Below are positions 28,805 through 39,172 of a DNA stretch of 64,000 nucleotides, piece by piece. Location of the stretch: positions 2,232,001 to 2,296,000 of the forward strand of contig LR590464.1 in NCBI GenBank assembly GCA_901472455.1, given 5' to 3'. The notes under the pieces were generated by a model. It ran no database searches and was not told the DNA's origin. It saw only the letters and a list, made by a program, of their open reading frames with translations. The DNA is from Leclercia adecarboxylata (lineage in GTDB: Bacteria; Pseudomonadota; Gammaproteobacteria; Enterobacterales; Enterobacteriaceae). Position numbers and translations under genes: made by a program. Within the stretch, counting starts at the first letter, position 1; every line of letters begins with the position of its first letter.

Positions 28805-29970
28805 TGTTGCGACTCCTTCACCCATTCCGGCGACACGCGCACATATTTGATTGCCTGGCGGAAGTAGGTATAGGCAATATGCAGCGCCCCGTCGGCACCC
28901 TGTTTGATGCTCGGATAGGAAAACTCACGGTTGAGTTTCTCCAGCGAGTTGTTGGTCATGCAATAGCCGTCACCCTCATCGAGGTTACGCTGCCAGGCCC
29001 AGCTTTTGCCGCCGTCGGCAGAGATCGCCACCGTCATTGGCGCGCGCGGTGCCCCCCAGAACGCAGCGCGACCGGTGGTCACTTCCGGCTCTTTACGCCC
29101 GTCGCCATCGTCAATTTCGTCATACAGCGAGGCGCGGCGCTCCAGGGCACCCGCCGCACTCATGTGGTTGAACACCAGCGCCAGTTCGCCACTGGCAAGG
29201 GTCGTGACCTGAATCGACGAGTTATTGTTCGGTAAATCCGTTGGTTCCGGCACTGACCAGCTTTCGCCGTGGTCCAGCGACTGGCTGATATAGATATTAT
29301 CAGCCCAGCGGCTGCGGAAGAGCGCCACCAGATGGCCGTTCTTCAGCGCGGTGATATTCATGTGCACACAGCCCAGGCTCTCCGGTACCTCGACGTCGCG
29401 CCAGCTTTTACCCTGATCCTGCGAGATTTTCACTGCGCTGATGTCGTCGTTGCCCACCCATTTTTCGCCTGGTTGGGTGCGGCAGTAGAAGACCGGCAGC
29501 AGCCAGTTGCCGTTCTCCAGCACCACGATGGGCTGGCGAATAAAGGTGCCGGGTTTATCCAGCAGGGTGGTAATTTCGCCCCAGCTTTTACCCAGATCCT
29601 GCGACTGACGGCAGCGCACGATGGCGGTATCCTGGTTGCCGGAAAGCTGGGCCGTCCACAGCAGCCACAGCACGTTGTCCGGGGCGAGGAACAGCACCGG
29701 GTTCTGCTCCGAGCGGCTGGCGTCGTCCGACAGCTTCACCGCGTCGCTCCACTGGTGACTGCCAGGGGCCAGACGTGACCCCCACACCGAAATATCAGCG
29801 ATCCCTTCCTGGGTGCCGCCAAACCAGACGCACATCAGGGTGCCATCCGGCAGCGGCAGCAGGTTCGCGGCGTGATTCTGCGGGCAGGAAGAGGGCAACA
29901 TTGCCGTTTCCACGCGGGCATCCTGCGGCTGCGGGCGAACAATCCCGTCACGGGTTACGGTTACAGACAT
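28801..29970 (-). CDS. BNR-repeat sialidase-like protein, probably cytoplasmic
   Basis: 389 residues from ATG 29970 (ggag 6 bases upstream). It is a six-bladed beta-propeller with several Asp-box repeats: SQDLGKSWGEI, SQDQGKSWRDV, SLDHGESWSVP, SADGGKSWAW. No signal peptide is present (MSVTVTRDGIVRPQPQ), so it should be cytoplasmic, unlike secreted sialidases. Related proteins are annotated as exo-alpha-sialidase, but catalytic residues are not certain here; a lyase or isomerase role on a small sugar acid is possible. It lies between the symporter and the YhcH-like gene, spaced so that all are probably co-transcribed. Confidence 0.82.
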
Positions 29971-29971
29971 A

Positions 29972-31387
29972 TCAGACTCCATTATGTTGAACAGGGGCAG
30001 GCACTTTGCGATCCGCTTTATTCGGGATCAGTCGGTCGAGGACCATAATCACCGCCGGGGTGATCAGCGCGATATACATATTGTTGATACCAAACGGGTC
30101 GCCCAGCAGATACCAGAGCGACGTCACGACGCAGGCCCCAATCAGACCGGCATTCGCCCCGCGGGTGCTCTTAAAGAACGGCGCATAGAAGGCAATCACT
30201 GCTACCACAGTAATCGACAGACGAATGGCGCGGGTGAAGAAGGAGAGCTTCAGCACCTCCGGCACTAGCAGGACGAAAATCAGCGGCAGGAAGCCAATCA
30301 GCAGCGACATCCAGCGGGTGGCTTTAAACTCCTGCTCCGGGGTGGGGTTGCGGTAAGGCACGTAGAAATCTTTCACCACCAGCGAGGCGATAGCCAGCGC
30401 CACGGTACTCACGCTCACAAAAATCGATGCTACAAGTGACGTTGTCACTAAACCGGCCAGCCCAGGGGTTCATGTCCTGCAGGAAGATCGGCATAGCGTA
30501 CAGGCTGTCGATCTCCGGGTGCAGATACTTCGCCGCCACGCCAATCACCGCAATGGCCAGCGCAATTGGCAGGCAGAAGAAGAAGGCTACCCAGGTGGAG
30601 CGTTTGGCGGACTTTACATCTTTGGTGGACGAAATCGCCTGAATCACGAACTGGGTACAGAAGATGGAGCCAATGGTGCCAATCAGCCAGGCAAAGATAG
30701 TGCTGGCACCGATGTTGCCATCCCAGGTCCAGTAGTAGGCAGGCATCTGCTCAATCATCGGCGTAAAGCCACCCGTTTTGGAGAGCGCGAAGCCCATGAT
30801 AATCAGGATCCCGAAGTACTTCAGGGCGCTGTGCAGCAGGGTCACCCAGGCCACCGCCTTTCATACCGCCAAAGGCGAAGTAGAAAGTACTGACAATCGC
30901 GGTAATAAAGGCGGCCACTGGCAGATTGACCTTCAACACGGTGGAGATGGCCGCCGCGCCTGACACATAGTTACCGACGTTCACCAGCAGCAGGGCGTAA
31001 ATCATGATGATCGAGATAATGTTTTTGGTGCTGGTGCCGTACTTCTCGGCAATCGCCCCGGAGATGGTGATTTTGCCGGTACTGTAGATGCGTTTCACCA
31101 GCAGCAGGCCAAACAGGGGGAAGCCAATGGCCGCGCCAATGACCGACCAGGAGGCGGCAAAGCCATCCTCGAACGCCGCCTGGGCGGTGCCAATGGTGGA
31201 TTTTGCGCCGATGTATTCGGACATCAGGCAGGATCCCGACGATAAACGCCGGCATCGCCCGGGAGCCTTCCATGAAGTCGCCGGAGTTTTTACTGCGCAA
31301 CCGGAAGGTCAGCCAGGTGGTAAACAGGATGTAGACAATCACAATGCCTACGATGATCAGGGTATCTTCAGCGGTAAAATTGTTCAT
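29972..31387 (-). pseudogene. Sodium:solute symporter (SSS) family transporter (three frameshifts)
   Basis: Starts MNNFTAEDTLIIVGIVIVYI at 31387. SSS-family features: SGDFMEGSRAMPAF, EYIGAKSTIGTAQAAFEDG, then FAFGGMKAVAWVTLLHSALKY (the sodium-site region) after correction. Three extra bases near 31227, 30856 and 30460 split it; corrected length is 470 residues with about 13 hydrophobic helices. Relatives import sialic acids, proline, pantothenate or sugars with sodium. The setting with a NanA-type lyase, YhcH and a BNR protein points to a sugar acid. Confidence 0.88.
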
Positions 31388-31465
31388 CTTTGCCTCTCAT
31401 CAGGGCGTAGGAACCCTGGGCACCCAGCGGTACCCGGTATTCTTATGGACGAAATCAAACGCCGG

Positions 31466-32349
31466 TTACTGCAGTGACTTCGTCACTATCTGGCGGATCT
31501 GTTCAGTCTGTTGTGCATCGAAAGCCACCGCGTAGCGGCTTTTCACCCACCTCTTCGCCCATCACCTGCAGCGCTTTTTTCACCGCCGCCGGGGAGAAGG
31601 CAATTTTATATAAACTGGTGCGCAGGTCAGTGACGCTCTCCTGCGCCTGTCGCGAACCCTCAACATCACCCGCGCGGAAACGCGTCCAGATAGCGTTGAT
31701 TGCCTCCGGGGCCACGTTCGCCAGCCCGGAAATACAGGCGGAGCAGCCCTCGACAAAGCCCTGATGGATCAGGGAGTCCGGGCCGTTTAACACGTCGAAC
31801 CCGTCAATGCCCTGCGCGGCGTGCAGGAAACCGCTCAGGCTGTCATAGCTGCCTGCGCTGTCTTTAATGCGATAATGTTCGGATGTGAAGCCAGCACGCG
31901 GGCGGTGTGCGGTTCGATGGTGTTGCCAGTACGCGCCGGAATGTTGTAAAGGAAGACCGGTACCGTCAGGGCATCGGCGATGGCGGTATAGTGGCTAATC
32001 AGCTCCGCCTGGGTGAGGGGCACAAACCACGGGGTGATCACCGAAACCGCATCGACCCCCAGCGTCTCGACCTGCTTACCGAGCCGGATGGTGGCGCGGG
32101 TAGAGATCTCCCCGATATGCGCCACCACGGGCGCACGGCCTGCGACCTCTTCCACACAGGTGCGGGCGACGGCCACTTTTTCCTTTTCGGTCAGCACAAA
32201 GAATTCACCGTTGGTCCCGCCGCAGAAAATACCGTTCCCCGCCGCGAGCTGGCGCTGGATCTGGCGTTTCAGTCCCGGCAGATGCAGGGCACCTTCCTCA
32301 GTAAAAGGGTGACGATCGCCGTCAGCACGCCTTCAATCTTGTTACGCAT
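31466..32349 (-). pseudogene. DapA/NanA-family aldolase (dihydrodipicolinate synthase-like), three frameshifts
   Basis: TIM-barrel Schiff-base lyase. MRNKIEGVLTAIVTPFTEEG at 32349 after aaggag, GGTNGEFFVLTEKE (phosphate/carboxylate loop), ITPWFVPLTQAEL, the tyrosine in VFLYNIPARTG, and the Schiff-base lysine in IIALK near 31870. Indels: a missing C near 32310, a missing G near 31862 and an extra C near 31540. Corrected length is 294 residues. DapA, NanA, KdgD and related enzymes cleave or condense pyruvate with an aldehyde; here catabolic cleavage to pyruvate plus an aldehyde is likely. Preceded by the iron alcohol dehydrogenase gene. Confidence 0.87.
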
Positions 32350-32366
32350 GTCTCACTCCTTCGATG

Positions 32367-33512
32367 TTAAATTTCGGGGAACAGGGTCTGGTAAATGCCC
32401 TGCACCTCGGCGTGGCTGACCTGACGCGGGGCGTTGTTCATCAGGCGTTTTACGTTCAGCGCGGCATCGCTCAACGACGCGATGTCACTGCGCGGAACGC
32501 CCAGCGTTTCGAGGTTGTCCGGTAAGTTCAGGCGGCGCACCAGGGCAGCAAACCAGTCCACCAGCGCGTGGGATTTTTCTTCCGCCGACAGGGTGGTATC
32601 GGCACCTGGCACCAGATCCCACACCTGCGCAAATTTTTCCACAGCATCCGGGCGCACCACGCGCATGCAGGGCGCTAACAGAATGGCGTTAGCCACCCCG
32701 TGCGGCAGGTGGTATTTGCCCCCCAGCGGATAGGACAGGGCATGCACCAGATGCGTCCCCGCGTGGGCAATCGCCACGCCGCCGTAGTACGAGGCCCACA
32801 GCATCTCCAGCTTCGCCGCCAGGTTATGCGGCTTGGCGCAGGCGGTTTCGATATTGTTCAGCAGCTTGCGCAGGCCAATCAGCGCCGCGTTATCGCTCAC
32901 CGGATTCGCCACGGTGGCGGTAAAGCACTCGATCAGGTGGCACAGGGCGTCGATCCCGGTGGAGGAGGCAATATGCGGCGGCATGCTGGTGGTGAGTTCC
33001 GGTAACAGCGCCACGTAATCCGGCAGCAGTACCGGGGAGATAATGCCGATTTTGGTGTTCTGCTCAGGAATGGCGAGGATCGCATTTGGCGTGGCTTCGG
33101 AGCCGGTGCCTGCGCTGGCCGGGATCAGCAGCGAGGCGAGGCGCTCGGTCGGTTTTTCTCCTGCCAGCAGGGCGTCCAGCCCCGGAGACGCGGGATGGCA
33201 CAGCACCGAGAGCAGCTTCGCCACATCCAGTACGCTGCCGCCGCCGACGCCCACCACCAGGTCAAAGGCGGTTTCATTAATTTCTGCGAGCAGGGCAAGA
33301 ACATCATGATGGGTCGGCTCCGGTGGCACGTTGTCAATCACGCTGACGCTGCGGTTGTCGTCTTCCAGCAGGGCGCGGATGGCGCGGGCGGCGTCCAGAC
33401 GGGCGATATTGCCGTCGGTGACCAGTAGAAGGCGCGTTTTGCCTGCCAGCAGGGGCGCGATGGCCGGGATCGCACCTGCACCGCTGATAATCGTACTGTT
33501 AATGGTTAACAC
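32367..33512 (-). CDS. Iron-containing alcohol dehydrogenase
   Basis: 381 residues, intact, from GTG 33512 with aggag upstream. NAD-binding GVGGGSVLDVAKLLS (about residues 88-102) and the metal ligands Asp/His in GIDALCHLIECF, His in HAGTHLVHAL and His in LPHGVANA are all present. Group III alcohol dehydrogenases reduce aldehydes to alcohols. First gene of the minus-strand catabolic operon, 17 bases before the lyase; it may reduce the aldehyde produced by that lyase. Confidence 0.9.
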   Translation of the reverse strand: MLTINSTIISGAGAIPAIAPLLAGKTRLLLVTDGNIARLDAARAIRALLEDDNRSVSVIDNVPPEPTHHDVLALLAEINETAFDLVVGVGGGSVLDVAKLLSVLCHPASPGLDALLAGEKPTERLASLLIPASAGTGSEATPNAILAIPEQNTKIGIISPVLLPDYVALLPELTTSMPPHIASSTGIDALCHLIECFTATVANPVSDNAALIGLRKLLNNIETACAKPHNLAAKLEMLWASYYGGVAIAHAGTHLVHALSYPLGGKYHLPHGVANAILLAPCMRVVRPDAVEKFAQVWDLVPGADTTLSAEEKSHALVDWFAALVRRLNLPDNLETLGVPRSDIASLSDAALNVKRLMNNAPRQVSHAEVQGIYQTLFPEI

Positions 33513-33684
33513 TTTGCTCTCCTGTTGCTGTGTCTGTGATTGATTTCGCTCACTTCAGGCAATCACAGTCATCGTGTGTCTAAATTTATAATTTATTCGC
33601 AAACTGAATAACTTGATCTTGCTCACATATAATCAATCATGATTGAATATAATCATTAACAGGAAAGGCTAACCCGGAGCGGGG
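33513..33684. promoter_or_regulatory. Divergent control region of the catabolic cluster
   Basis: AT-rich spacer between divergent genes. At 33633-33646 there is a perfect 14-bp palindrome, tcaatcatgattga, the best operator candidate for the DeoR-type regulator of the cluster. Upstream, tgatcttgctcaca (about 33614-33627) resembles a CRP half-site pair (tgatc/tcaca). Both are suggestions from pattern. Confidence 0.5.
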
Positions 33685-34905
33685 ATGAAAGAGAACAACC
33701 TGAACAGAGAAGTGGTGGTGATCGCCGATGACTTTACCGGCGCTAACGATGCGGGCGTCAGCCTGGCGTTAAGCGGCAAAAAAGTCAGCGTGGCGTTTCA
33801 GACCCCCTTCACCGGCGACACCGATGCGCTGGTTATTAATAGCGACAGTCGGGCACTTCGGGCATCAGAGGCCGCTGAAAAGCTGACGCGCTACGCTGCC
33901 GAGATTGACGCCGCAACATGGCTGGTGAAGAAAATCGACTCCACCCTGCGGGGGAATCCAGGAGCAGAAGTTGAGGCGCTGCTGCGCATCAGCGGTCAGC
34001 GCCAGGCGATCATCGCCCCGGCATTTCCGGCGGCGGGGCGCACCACGCAAAACGGCGTCTGCCTGGTGAAGGGCGTGCCGGTCACTGAAACCGAATTCGC
34101 CAGCGATCCGAAAACCCCGGTTCGTCATGCCCACATCGCGGCGGTGCTGGCGGAGCAAACCCGCCTTAACAGCCTGGCGGTCAGCCCGGCGCAGCTGGCG
34201 GCGGCCCTTCAGAGTGATGCGCAACTGGTGATTGTCGATGCGCAGAGTGACGACGAGCTGGATCAGATTATCAATGCGGCGTTTGCCTGCAACGAACGCC
34301 CCCTGCTGGTGGGGTCGGCAGGGCTGTGCGATGCCCTGGCACGGCGACTGGCCAGGCCGCGCCAGCTGCTGGCGGTGATCGGTTCGATGAGTGAAATTGC
34401 TCAGCAGCAGATCCAGCGGGTGCGCAGCCAACACAACCTCAGCACGGTACTGATTGATATTAATGATGTGTTCAGCGACGCGCGGGCGGGTTATCAGCAG
34501 CAGATCGTTACGGCCCTGGCGGCAGGGCAGCACTGCGTGGTGCATACCTGCGCTGATACCCAGGCCCGGCATCAAATTGACACCCTCTGTCAGCAGCGTG
34601 CCTTAAGCCGCGCAGCGCTGGGGGAGACCATCAGCGCGTTTCTCGGCGAGTTAACACGGCAGGTGCTGGAGAACACATCCCCGGCGGCACTGTATGTCTC
34701 CGGTGGCGATGTGGCAATGGCAGTCGCCAGCGCCCTCAACGCGCAAGGTTTTGCCATTCGCGGACAAGTGGCGCAGTGCGTGCCGTTTGGTCGGTTTTTG
34801 GGTTGTCGCTGGCAGGGGCCAGTCATGACCAAAGCAGGCGGTTTTGGTACTGAATCCACGCTGCTTGAGGTTTTGCATTTTATCGAGGAGAAGATGAGTG
34901 ACTAA
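33685..34905 (+). CDS. Four-carbon acid sugar kinase (DUF1537), D-threonate 4-kinase DtnK-like
   Basis: 406 residues, intact. The DUF1537 N-terminal signature [19 protein letters not shown] starts at residue 11, with [19 protein letters not shown] and [12 protein letters not shown] following. The C-terminal nucleotide-binding domain has [31 protein letters not shown] and [14 protein letters not shown]. DtnK, LtnK and OtnK phosphorylate D-threonate, L-threonate or 3-oxo-tetronates; pairing with PdxA2 favours the D-threonate type. It overlaps pdxA2 by 8 bases. Confidence 0.88.
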   Translation: MKENNLNREVVVIADDFTGANDAGVSLALSGKKVSVAFQTPFTGDTDALVINSDSRALRASEAAEKLTRYAAEIDAATWLVKKIDSTLRGNPGAEVEALLRISGQRQAIIAPAFPAAGRTTQNGVCLVKGVPVTETEFASDPKTPVRHAHIAAVLAEQTRLNSLAVSPAQLAAALQSDAQLVIVDAQSDDELDQIINAAFACNERPLLVGSAGLCDALARRLARPRQLLAVIGSMSEIAQQQIQRVRSQHNLSTVLIDINDVFSDARAGYQQQIVTALAAGQHCVVHTCADTQARHQIDTLCQQRALSRAALGETISAFLGELTRQVLENTSPAALYVSGGDVAMAVASALNAQGFAIRGQVAQCVPFGRFLGCRWQGPVMTKAGGFGTESTLLEVLHFIEEKMSD

Positions 34906-35886
34906 TATCATTGCTGTAACCATGGGCGACCCGGCGGGCATTGGCCCGGAGATCATTATCAAATCCCTGACCGAAGGCGAGCTGTCTGGCGCGCCTCTGG
35001 TCGTGGTCGGCTGTGCCAGAACCCTGCAACGGGTGCTGGAGAAAGGCATCACCGCCCCGGCGGAGTTACGCGTGATTAACCGCGTCAGCCGAGGCCCGGT
35101 TCAGCCCCGGCCATCATCAACGTGCTGGATGAGCCGCTGGCGGACCCGGAGGCGTTACAGCCTGGCGTGGTGCAGGCCCAGGCCGGGGATCTGGCCTACC
35201 GCTGTGTGCGTCGTGCTACCGAGCTGGCAATGGCTGGCGAGGTGAAAGCCATTGCCACCGCTCCGCTCAATAAAGAGGCGCTGCATCTGGCGGGCCATCA
35301 CTATCCGGGCCATACCGAACTGCTGGCGCACCTCACCGACAGCAAAGATTACGCGATGGTGCTTTATACCGACCAGCTGAAGGTAATTCACATCACCACC
35401 CACATCGCGTTGCGCAAATTTCTTGATACCCTCAACCAGGATCGGGTAAAAACCGTGATTGGCATTGCAGACACCTTCCTTAAGCGCGTGGGATATAAGA
35501 ACCCGCGTATCGCCGTGGCCGGGGTGAATCCGCACGCCGGGGAGAACGGTCTGTTTGGCGACGAAGAGATCAAGATTGTCGGTCCGGCGGTAGAGGCGAT
35601 GAAGGCGAAGGGACTGAATGTATCAGGGCCGTGCCCACCGGACACGGTGTTTATGCAGTGCCACGAAGGGATGTACGACATGGTGGTGGCGATGTACCAC
35701 GATCAGGGTCATATCCCTTTAAAACTCCTGGGTTTTTACGACGGTGTGAACATCACCGCCGGGCTGCCGTTTATCCGTACTTCTGCCGACCATGGCACCG
35801 CATTCGACATTGCGTGGACAGGTAAAGCGAAGTCTGAGAGCATGACGGTTTCTATCCAGTTAGCGATGCAAATCACACGGGAATAA
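34898..35886 (+). pseudogene. pdxA2: 4-hydroxythreonine-4-phosphate dehydrogenase family, PdxA2 (two frameshifts)
   Basis: Starts at GTG 34898 inside the end of the kinase gene. Signature [14 protein letters not shown] at residue 9, then metal-binding histidines in HYPGHTELLAHL, VNPHAGENGLFGDEE and YHDQGHIPLK. Two extra Cs near 35091 and 35107 scramble about six residues between RVSE and [12 protein letters not shown]; corrected length is 328 residues. PdxA2 proteins oxidise and decarboxylate 4-phospho-D-threonate to dihydroxyacetone phosphate, rather than making vitamin B6. Confidence 0.87.
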
Positions 35887-35887
35887 T

Positions 35888-36649
35888 ATGAAGGGATATA
35901 GCCGGTTAGAACAGATAATGGACTACCTGAAAGGGCACAACCTGGTGACGGTGGATCAGCTGGTGGCGGCAACGGATGCCTCGCCCGCGACCATTCGCCG
36001 GGATCTGATTAAGCTCGATCAGGAAGGGGTCATCAGCCGCACCCACGGTGGCGTGACCCTGAACCGGTTCATCCCTTCGCAGCCCACCACCAGCGAAAAA
36101 ATGCAGCGCAGCCTGGCGGAGAAACACGCCATCGCCTGCGCGGCAGCCGCGTTTGTTAAAGCGGGTGACGCCGTGGTGCTCGATGCGGGCACCACCATGA
36201 TTGAGCTTGCGCGCCAGCTTACCCATCTGCCGCTGCGCGTGATCACCAGCGATCTGCATATTGCCCTGTTTTTGTCAGAGTTTAAGCAGATCGAGGTGAC
36301 GATCATTGGCGGGCGTATCGACGACTCCAGCCAGTCCTGCATTGGCGAGCATGGTCGCCGCCTGTTGCAGAACGTCTGGCCGGATATCGCCTTTGTCAGC
36401 TGTAACGGCTGGGATCTGGAACGCGGCATTACGTCGCCGACCGAAGAGAAAGCCGCCCTGAAGCGGGATTTGATTGCCAACGCCCGACGCCGCGTCCTGC
36501 TGGCCGACAGCTCGAAATATGGCGCCTGGTCGCTATTTAACGTCACCCACCTCAACACCCTGACCGATATCGTGACCGACAAACGTCTGGACGAGGGGGT
36601 GCAACAGACCCTGAGCCAGCTTGATGCCACGCTGACCTTAGCGCCATAA
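35888..36649 (+). CDS. DeoR/GlpR-family regulator of the catabolic cluster
   Basis: 253 residues. N-terminal DeoR helix-turn-helix: [37 protein letters not shown]. The C-terminal sugar-phosphate sensor has [23 protein letters not shown] and LLADSSKYG. It starts one base after the pdxA2 stop and so is part of the kinase operon; it most likely represses both divergent operons until a phosphorylated intermediate is made. Confidence 0.88.
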   Translation: MKGYSRLEQIMDYLKGHNLVTVDQLVAATDASPATIRRDLIKLDQEGVISRTHGGVTLNRFIPSQPTTSEKMQRSLAEKHAIACAAAAFVKAGDAVVLDAGTTMIELARQLTHLPLRVITSDLHIALFLSEFKQIEVTIIGGRIDDSSQSCIGEHGRRLLQNVWPDIAFVSCNGWDLERGITSPTEEKAALKRDLIANARRRVLLADSSKYGAWSLFNVTHLNTLTDIVTDKRLDEGVQQTLSQLDATLTLAP

Positions 36650-36652
36650 GGC

Positions 36653-37597
36653 TCAGGGCAGGCGAGCGATATTGGCTTTGATCACCTCCGCCGAATGGCG
36701 GAATTTTTGCAGTTCGTCATCTGCCAGCTTTAGCTCGATAATCTGCTGGACGCCGCTCTGGGCCAGCACCGCAGGCACGCCGATCGCCACGCCGTCCACC
36801 CCGTACTCGCCCTCCAGCACGCAGGAGATCGCCAGCGCCCGGTGGCTGCCGGTGAAGATGTTGCGGCAGATTTCAGCGATGGTCGCGGCGATACCGTATT
36901 CCGTACAGCCCTTGCGGGCGTAGATCTCAAAGCCCTGCTTACGCACCCGCTCCGCCAGTTCATCAAAATCCAGCGTTTGGCCGGTGTGGCGTTGATAAAC
37001 GTCGGCAATCGGCGAGCCGTATACCGCCGAATGCGACCAGACCGGAAACTGGGTGTCTCCATGTTCGCCCAGAATAAAGGCGTCGATGCTTTGCGCGCCG
37101 ATATCCAGCGCCTGCGCCAGGGTGCGCCGCAGCCGGGTGGTATCCAGCCAGACGCCGGTGCCAATCACCTGATGACGCGGCAGGCCGGAAAGCTGCCACA
37201 CCTGCCAGGTAATGATGTCGCACGGGTTAGTCGCAATCAGGAAAATGCCGTTGAAACCGCCCGCCATCATTTCCGGCACAATGCTTTTCACAATGCTGGC
37301 AGTGGCGGTCAACTCATCCAGCCGCGTCTGCCCCGGTTTGAGGGCGCCGCCGGAGACGGTGATCACCGCGATATCCACATCAGCACAGTCGCTTGCCTCG
37401 CGGGTGGAGATGGTCATCATGCCGGGCATATAGGCCGCGGCATCCGACAGATCCCAGGCGTGGCCTTCACTGCGCGGCTGGTTGATATCCACCAGCAGCA
37501 GCTCTTCGCAGATATTCTGGTTCAGCAGGGCATAGGCGGCCGAGGTGCCGACGTTTCCGGCCCCGATAATCATCACTTTGCGGGCTTTGGTATTCAT
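36653..37597 (-). CDS. L-lactate / L-2-hydroxyacid dehydrogenase (LDH/MDH superfamily)
   Basis: 314 residues from ATG 37597 (aggaaataca before it). Rossmann start KVMIIGAGNVGTSAAYALL, NAD loop VDINQPRSEGHAWDLSD, active loop SGGALKPGQTRLDE with Gln before Thr-Arg (the lactate-type rather than malate-type residue), NPCD, and catalytic His in ILGEHGDTQFPVWS. It is unlike the membrane-bound LldD. Possible substrates are pyruvate or other 2-keto acids, which would fit pyruvate release by the nearby lyase. It is convergent with the DeoR gene, stops 3 bases apart. Confidence 0.87.
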   Translation of the reverse strand: MNTKARKVMIIGAGNVGTSAAYALLNQNICEELLLVDINQPRSEGHAWDLSDAAAYMPGMMTISTREASDCADVDIAVITVSGGALKPGQTRLDELTATASIVKSIVPEMMAGGFNGIFLIATNPCDIITWQVWQLSGLPRHQVIGTGVWLDTTRLRRTLAQALDIGAQSIDAFILGEHGDTQFPVWSHSAVYGSPIADVYQRHTGQTLDFDELAERVRKQGFEIYARKGCTEYGIAATIAEICRNIFTGSHRALAISCVLEGEYGVDGVAIGVPAVLAQSGVQQIIELKLADDELQKFRHSAEVIKANIARLP

Positions 37598-37747
37598 TGT
37601 ATTTCCTGAGATTTCACCGTGACTGCGCTCAAACTTACGCCGCAGCCGCAGGGGGTGCAATGGCTGGCGGCAGCTATAAGTTAAAAATATGCCTGTTCGC
37701 CCGCCGCCTGGCGCTATGGTGGAGAAAAACGACAAAAGGAGCCTGCT

Positions 37748-38211
37748 ATGTATTCGATTACCTCAGAATCGCCCGCCCATCCCGATATCATCGCCCTGAT
37801 TGCTGAACTCGACCGTTATCAGAGCGCGCTCTATCCGGCGGAAAGCAATCACCTGCTGGATCTGACTGGGCTCCCCGCGCACACCCTGATCATGATGGTG
37901 ATCCGCGATCGCCAGCTTAACGCCGTCGGCTGCGGGGCCGTGGTGCTGAACGCTGACGGCAGCGGGGAGATGAAACGTGTCTATATTGACCCGGCTCATC
38001 GCGGGCAGCGGCTCGGCGAAAAAACTGCTGGCGGCGCTGGAAGATGAAGCCTTCAGGCCGCAGCTGTCATACCCTGCGCCTGGAGACCGGCATCAGCCAG
38101 CCTGCGGCGGTACGGCTATATGAGCGCTGCGGGTATCAGACCTGCGCGGCATTTCCTCCCTACGTGGAAGATCCCCTGAGCCTGTTTATGGAGAAACCGC
38201 TGGTGGCTGAT
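37748..38211 (+). pseudogene. GNAT family N-acetyltransferase (about three frameshifts)
   Basis: Starts MYSITSESPAHPDIIALIAELD after aggag. GNAT motif A is RVYIDPAHRGQRLGEKL, and then LETGISQPAAVRLYERCGY and PLSLFMEKPL, read after an extra A near 38021 and an extra C near 38065. A third indel near 38190 would give a stop at about 38211 (MEKPLGG); the end is uncertain. The acceptor is unknown. Its tail meets the end of the convergent LysR gene. Confidence 0.72.
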
Positions 38212-38227
38212 CTTTCGTTTAGCAGCG

Positions 38228-39073
38228 CTATAAAGGCCCTCCAGCTGGCGGGTCATCGCCCCCCGACGCCACACCAGCCAGGTGGTGAGCCCAGCGCCAG
38301 TTTTCGGCCAGCGGCCAGGCTTCCACCTGTTGATGTCCGGGCATACTTTCCAGCATCGAGCGCGGCATCAGCGCAATTCCGGCCCCGGCGATCACGCAGG
38401 CCAGCATGCCGTGATAAGACTCCATCTCATGAATGCGCCCCCGGCGTGGCGCGGTCCGCATGAAACCAGCTTTCGAAGTTGGCGGCGATAGGAGCAGTTG
38501 GCGCGAAAAGCATAGATATCGCGCCCGCTGACGTTCCGTTGCCCGCTCTACCTTTCGTATGCCCGGCCGGAACGACCAGCATCATCTCTTCCCGATAAAC
38601 CGGCATCCCTTCAAGCTCCGGGTGGTTTTAACGGCCCGTCAACGAAGGCGGCACTTAAGGTGCCTTCCTGTACGCCGTCGATCATCGTCCCTGAAGGGGC
38701 CGGTTGCCAGCGCAAACTGGATCCGCGGATAGCGCTGGTTAAAGCGCGCCAGCGAGGCCGGGATGCGTACTGCCGCGGTGCTCTCCAGCGACCCAAGGGT
38801 GAACAGCCCCTGGGGTTCATCGCCCGCCACCACCATGCGGGCTTCATCCACCAGGGCGAGGATTTGCCGGACTGTAGCGCAAAAAATTGTGCCCTGCGGG
38901 GGAGAGGCGCAGCCGCTGTTCTCGCGGATAAACAGCTCCACGCCGAGGTCGGCCTCCAGCTGTTTGATGCGGGTAGTGAGGTTGGAGGGCACGCGATGCA
39001 CTTTCTGCGCGGCCTGAGTGATGCTGCCGGTCTGGGCGACAGCGTTAAACATTTCCAGCTGGGTCAGATCCAT
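38228..39073 (-). pseudogene. yneJ: LysR-family regulator YneJ (PtrR), multiply frameshifted
   Basis: Starts [40 protein letters not shown], matching E. coli YneJ/PtrR, and ends with [45 protein letters not shown]. In between, at least four indels occur. One pair compensates: a missing C after RENQ and an extra C before RQILAL turn the middle into SGCASPPQG. The exact end is uncertain (38160-38228). In E. coli it lies next to and controls sad (putrescine use); the same divergent arrangement is kept here. Confidence 0.85.
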
Positions 39074-39172
39074 ATCGTTCTCGTATCGTGAATAAGGTGG
39101 TCACTATTATTCAGTTTTAAGAAATAGCAGAGTGGGCCACACTGAAGCAACTGTTATTACACGGAGCCGATC

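Noticed and set aside
34898-35886. PdxA2 as the vitamin B6 enzyme PdxA
   Set aside because: Its overlap with a DUF1537 kinase and its DeoR neighbour point to the catabolic paralogue, not to the housekeeping pdxA.
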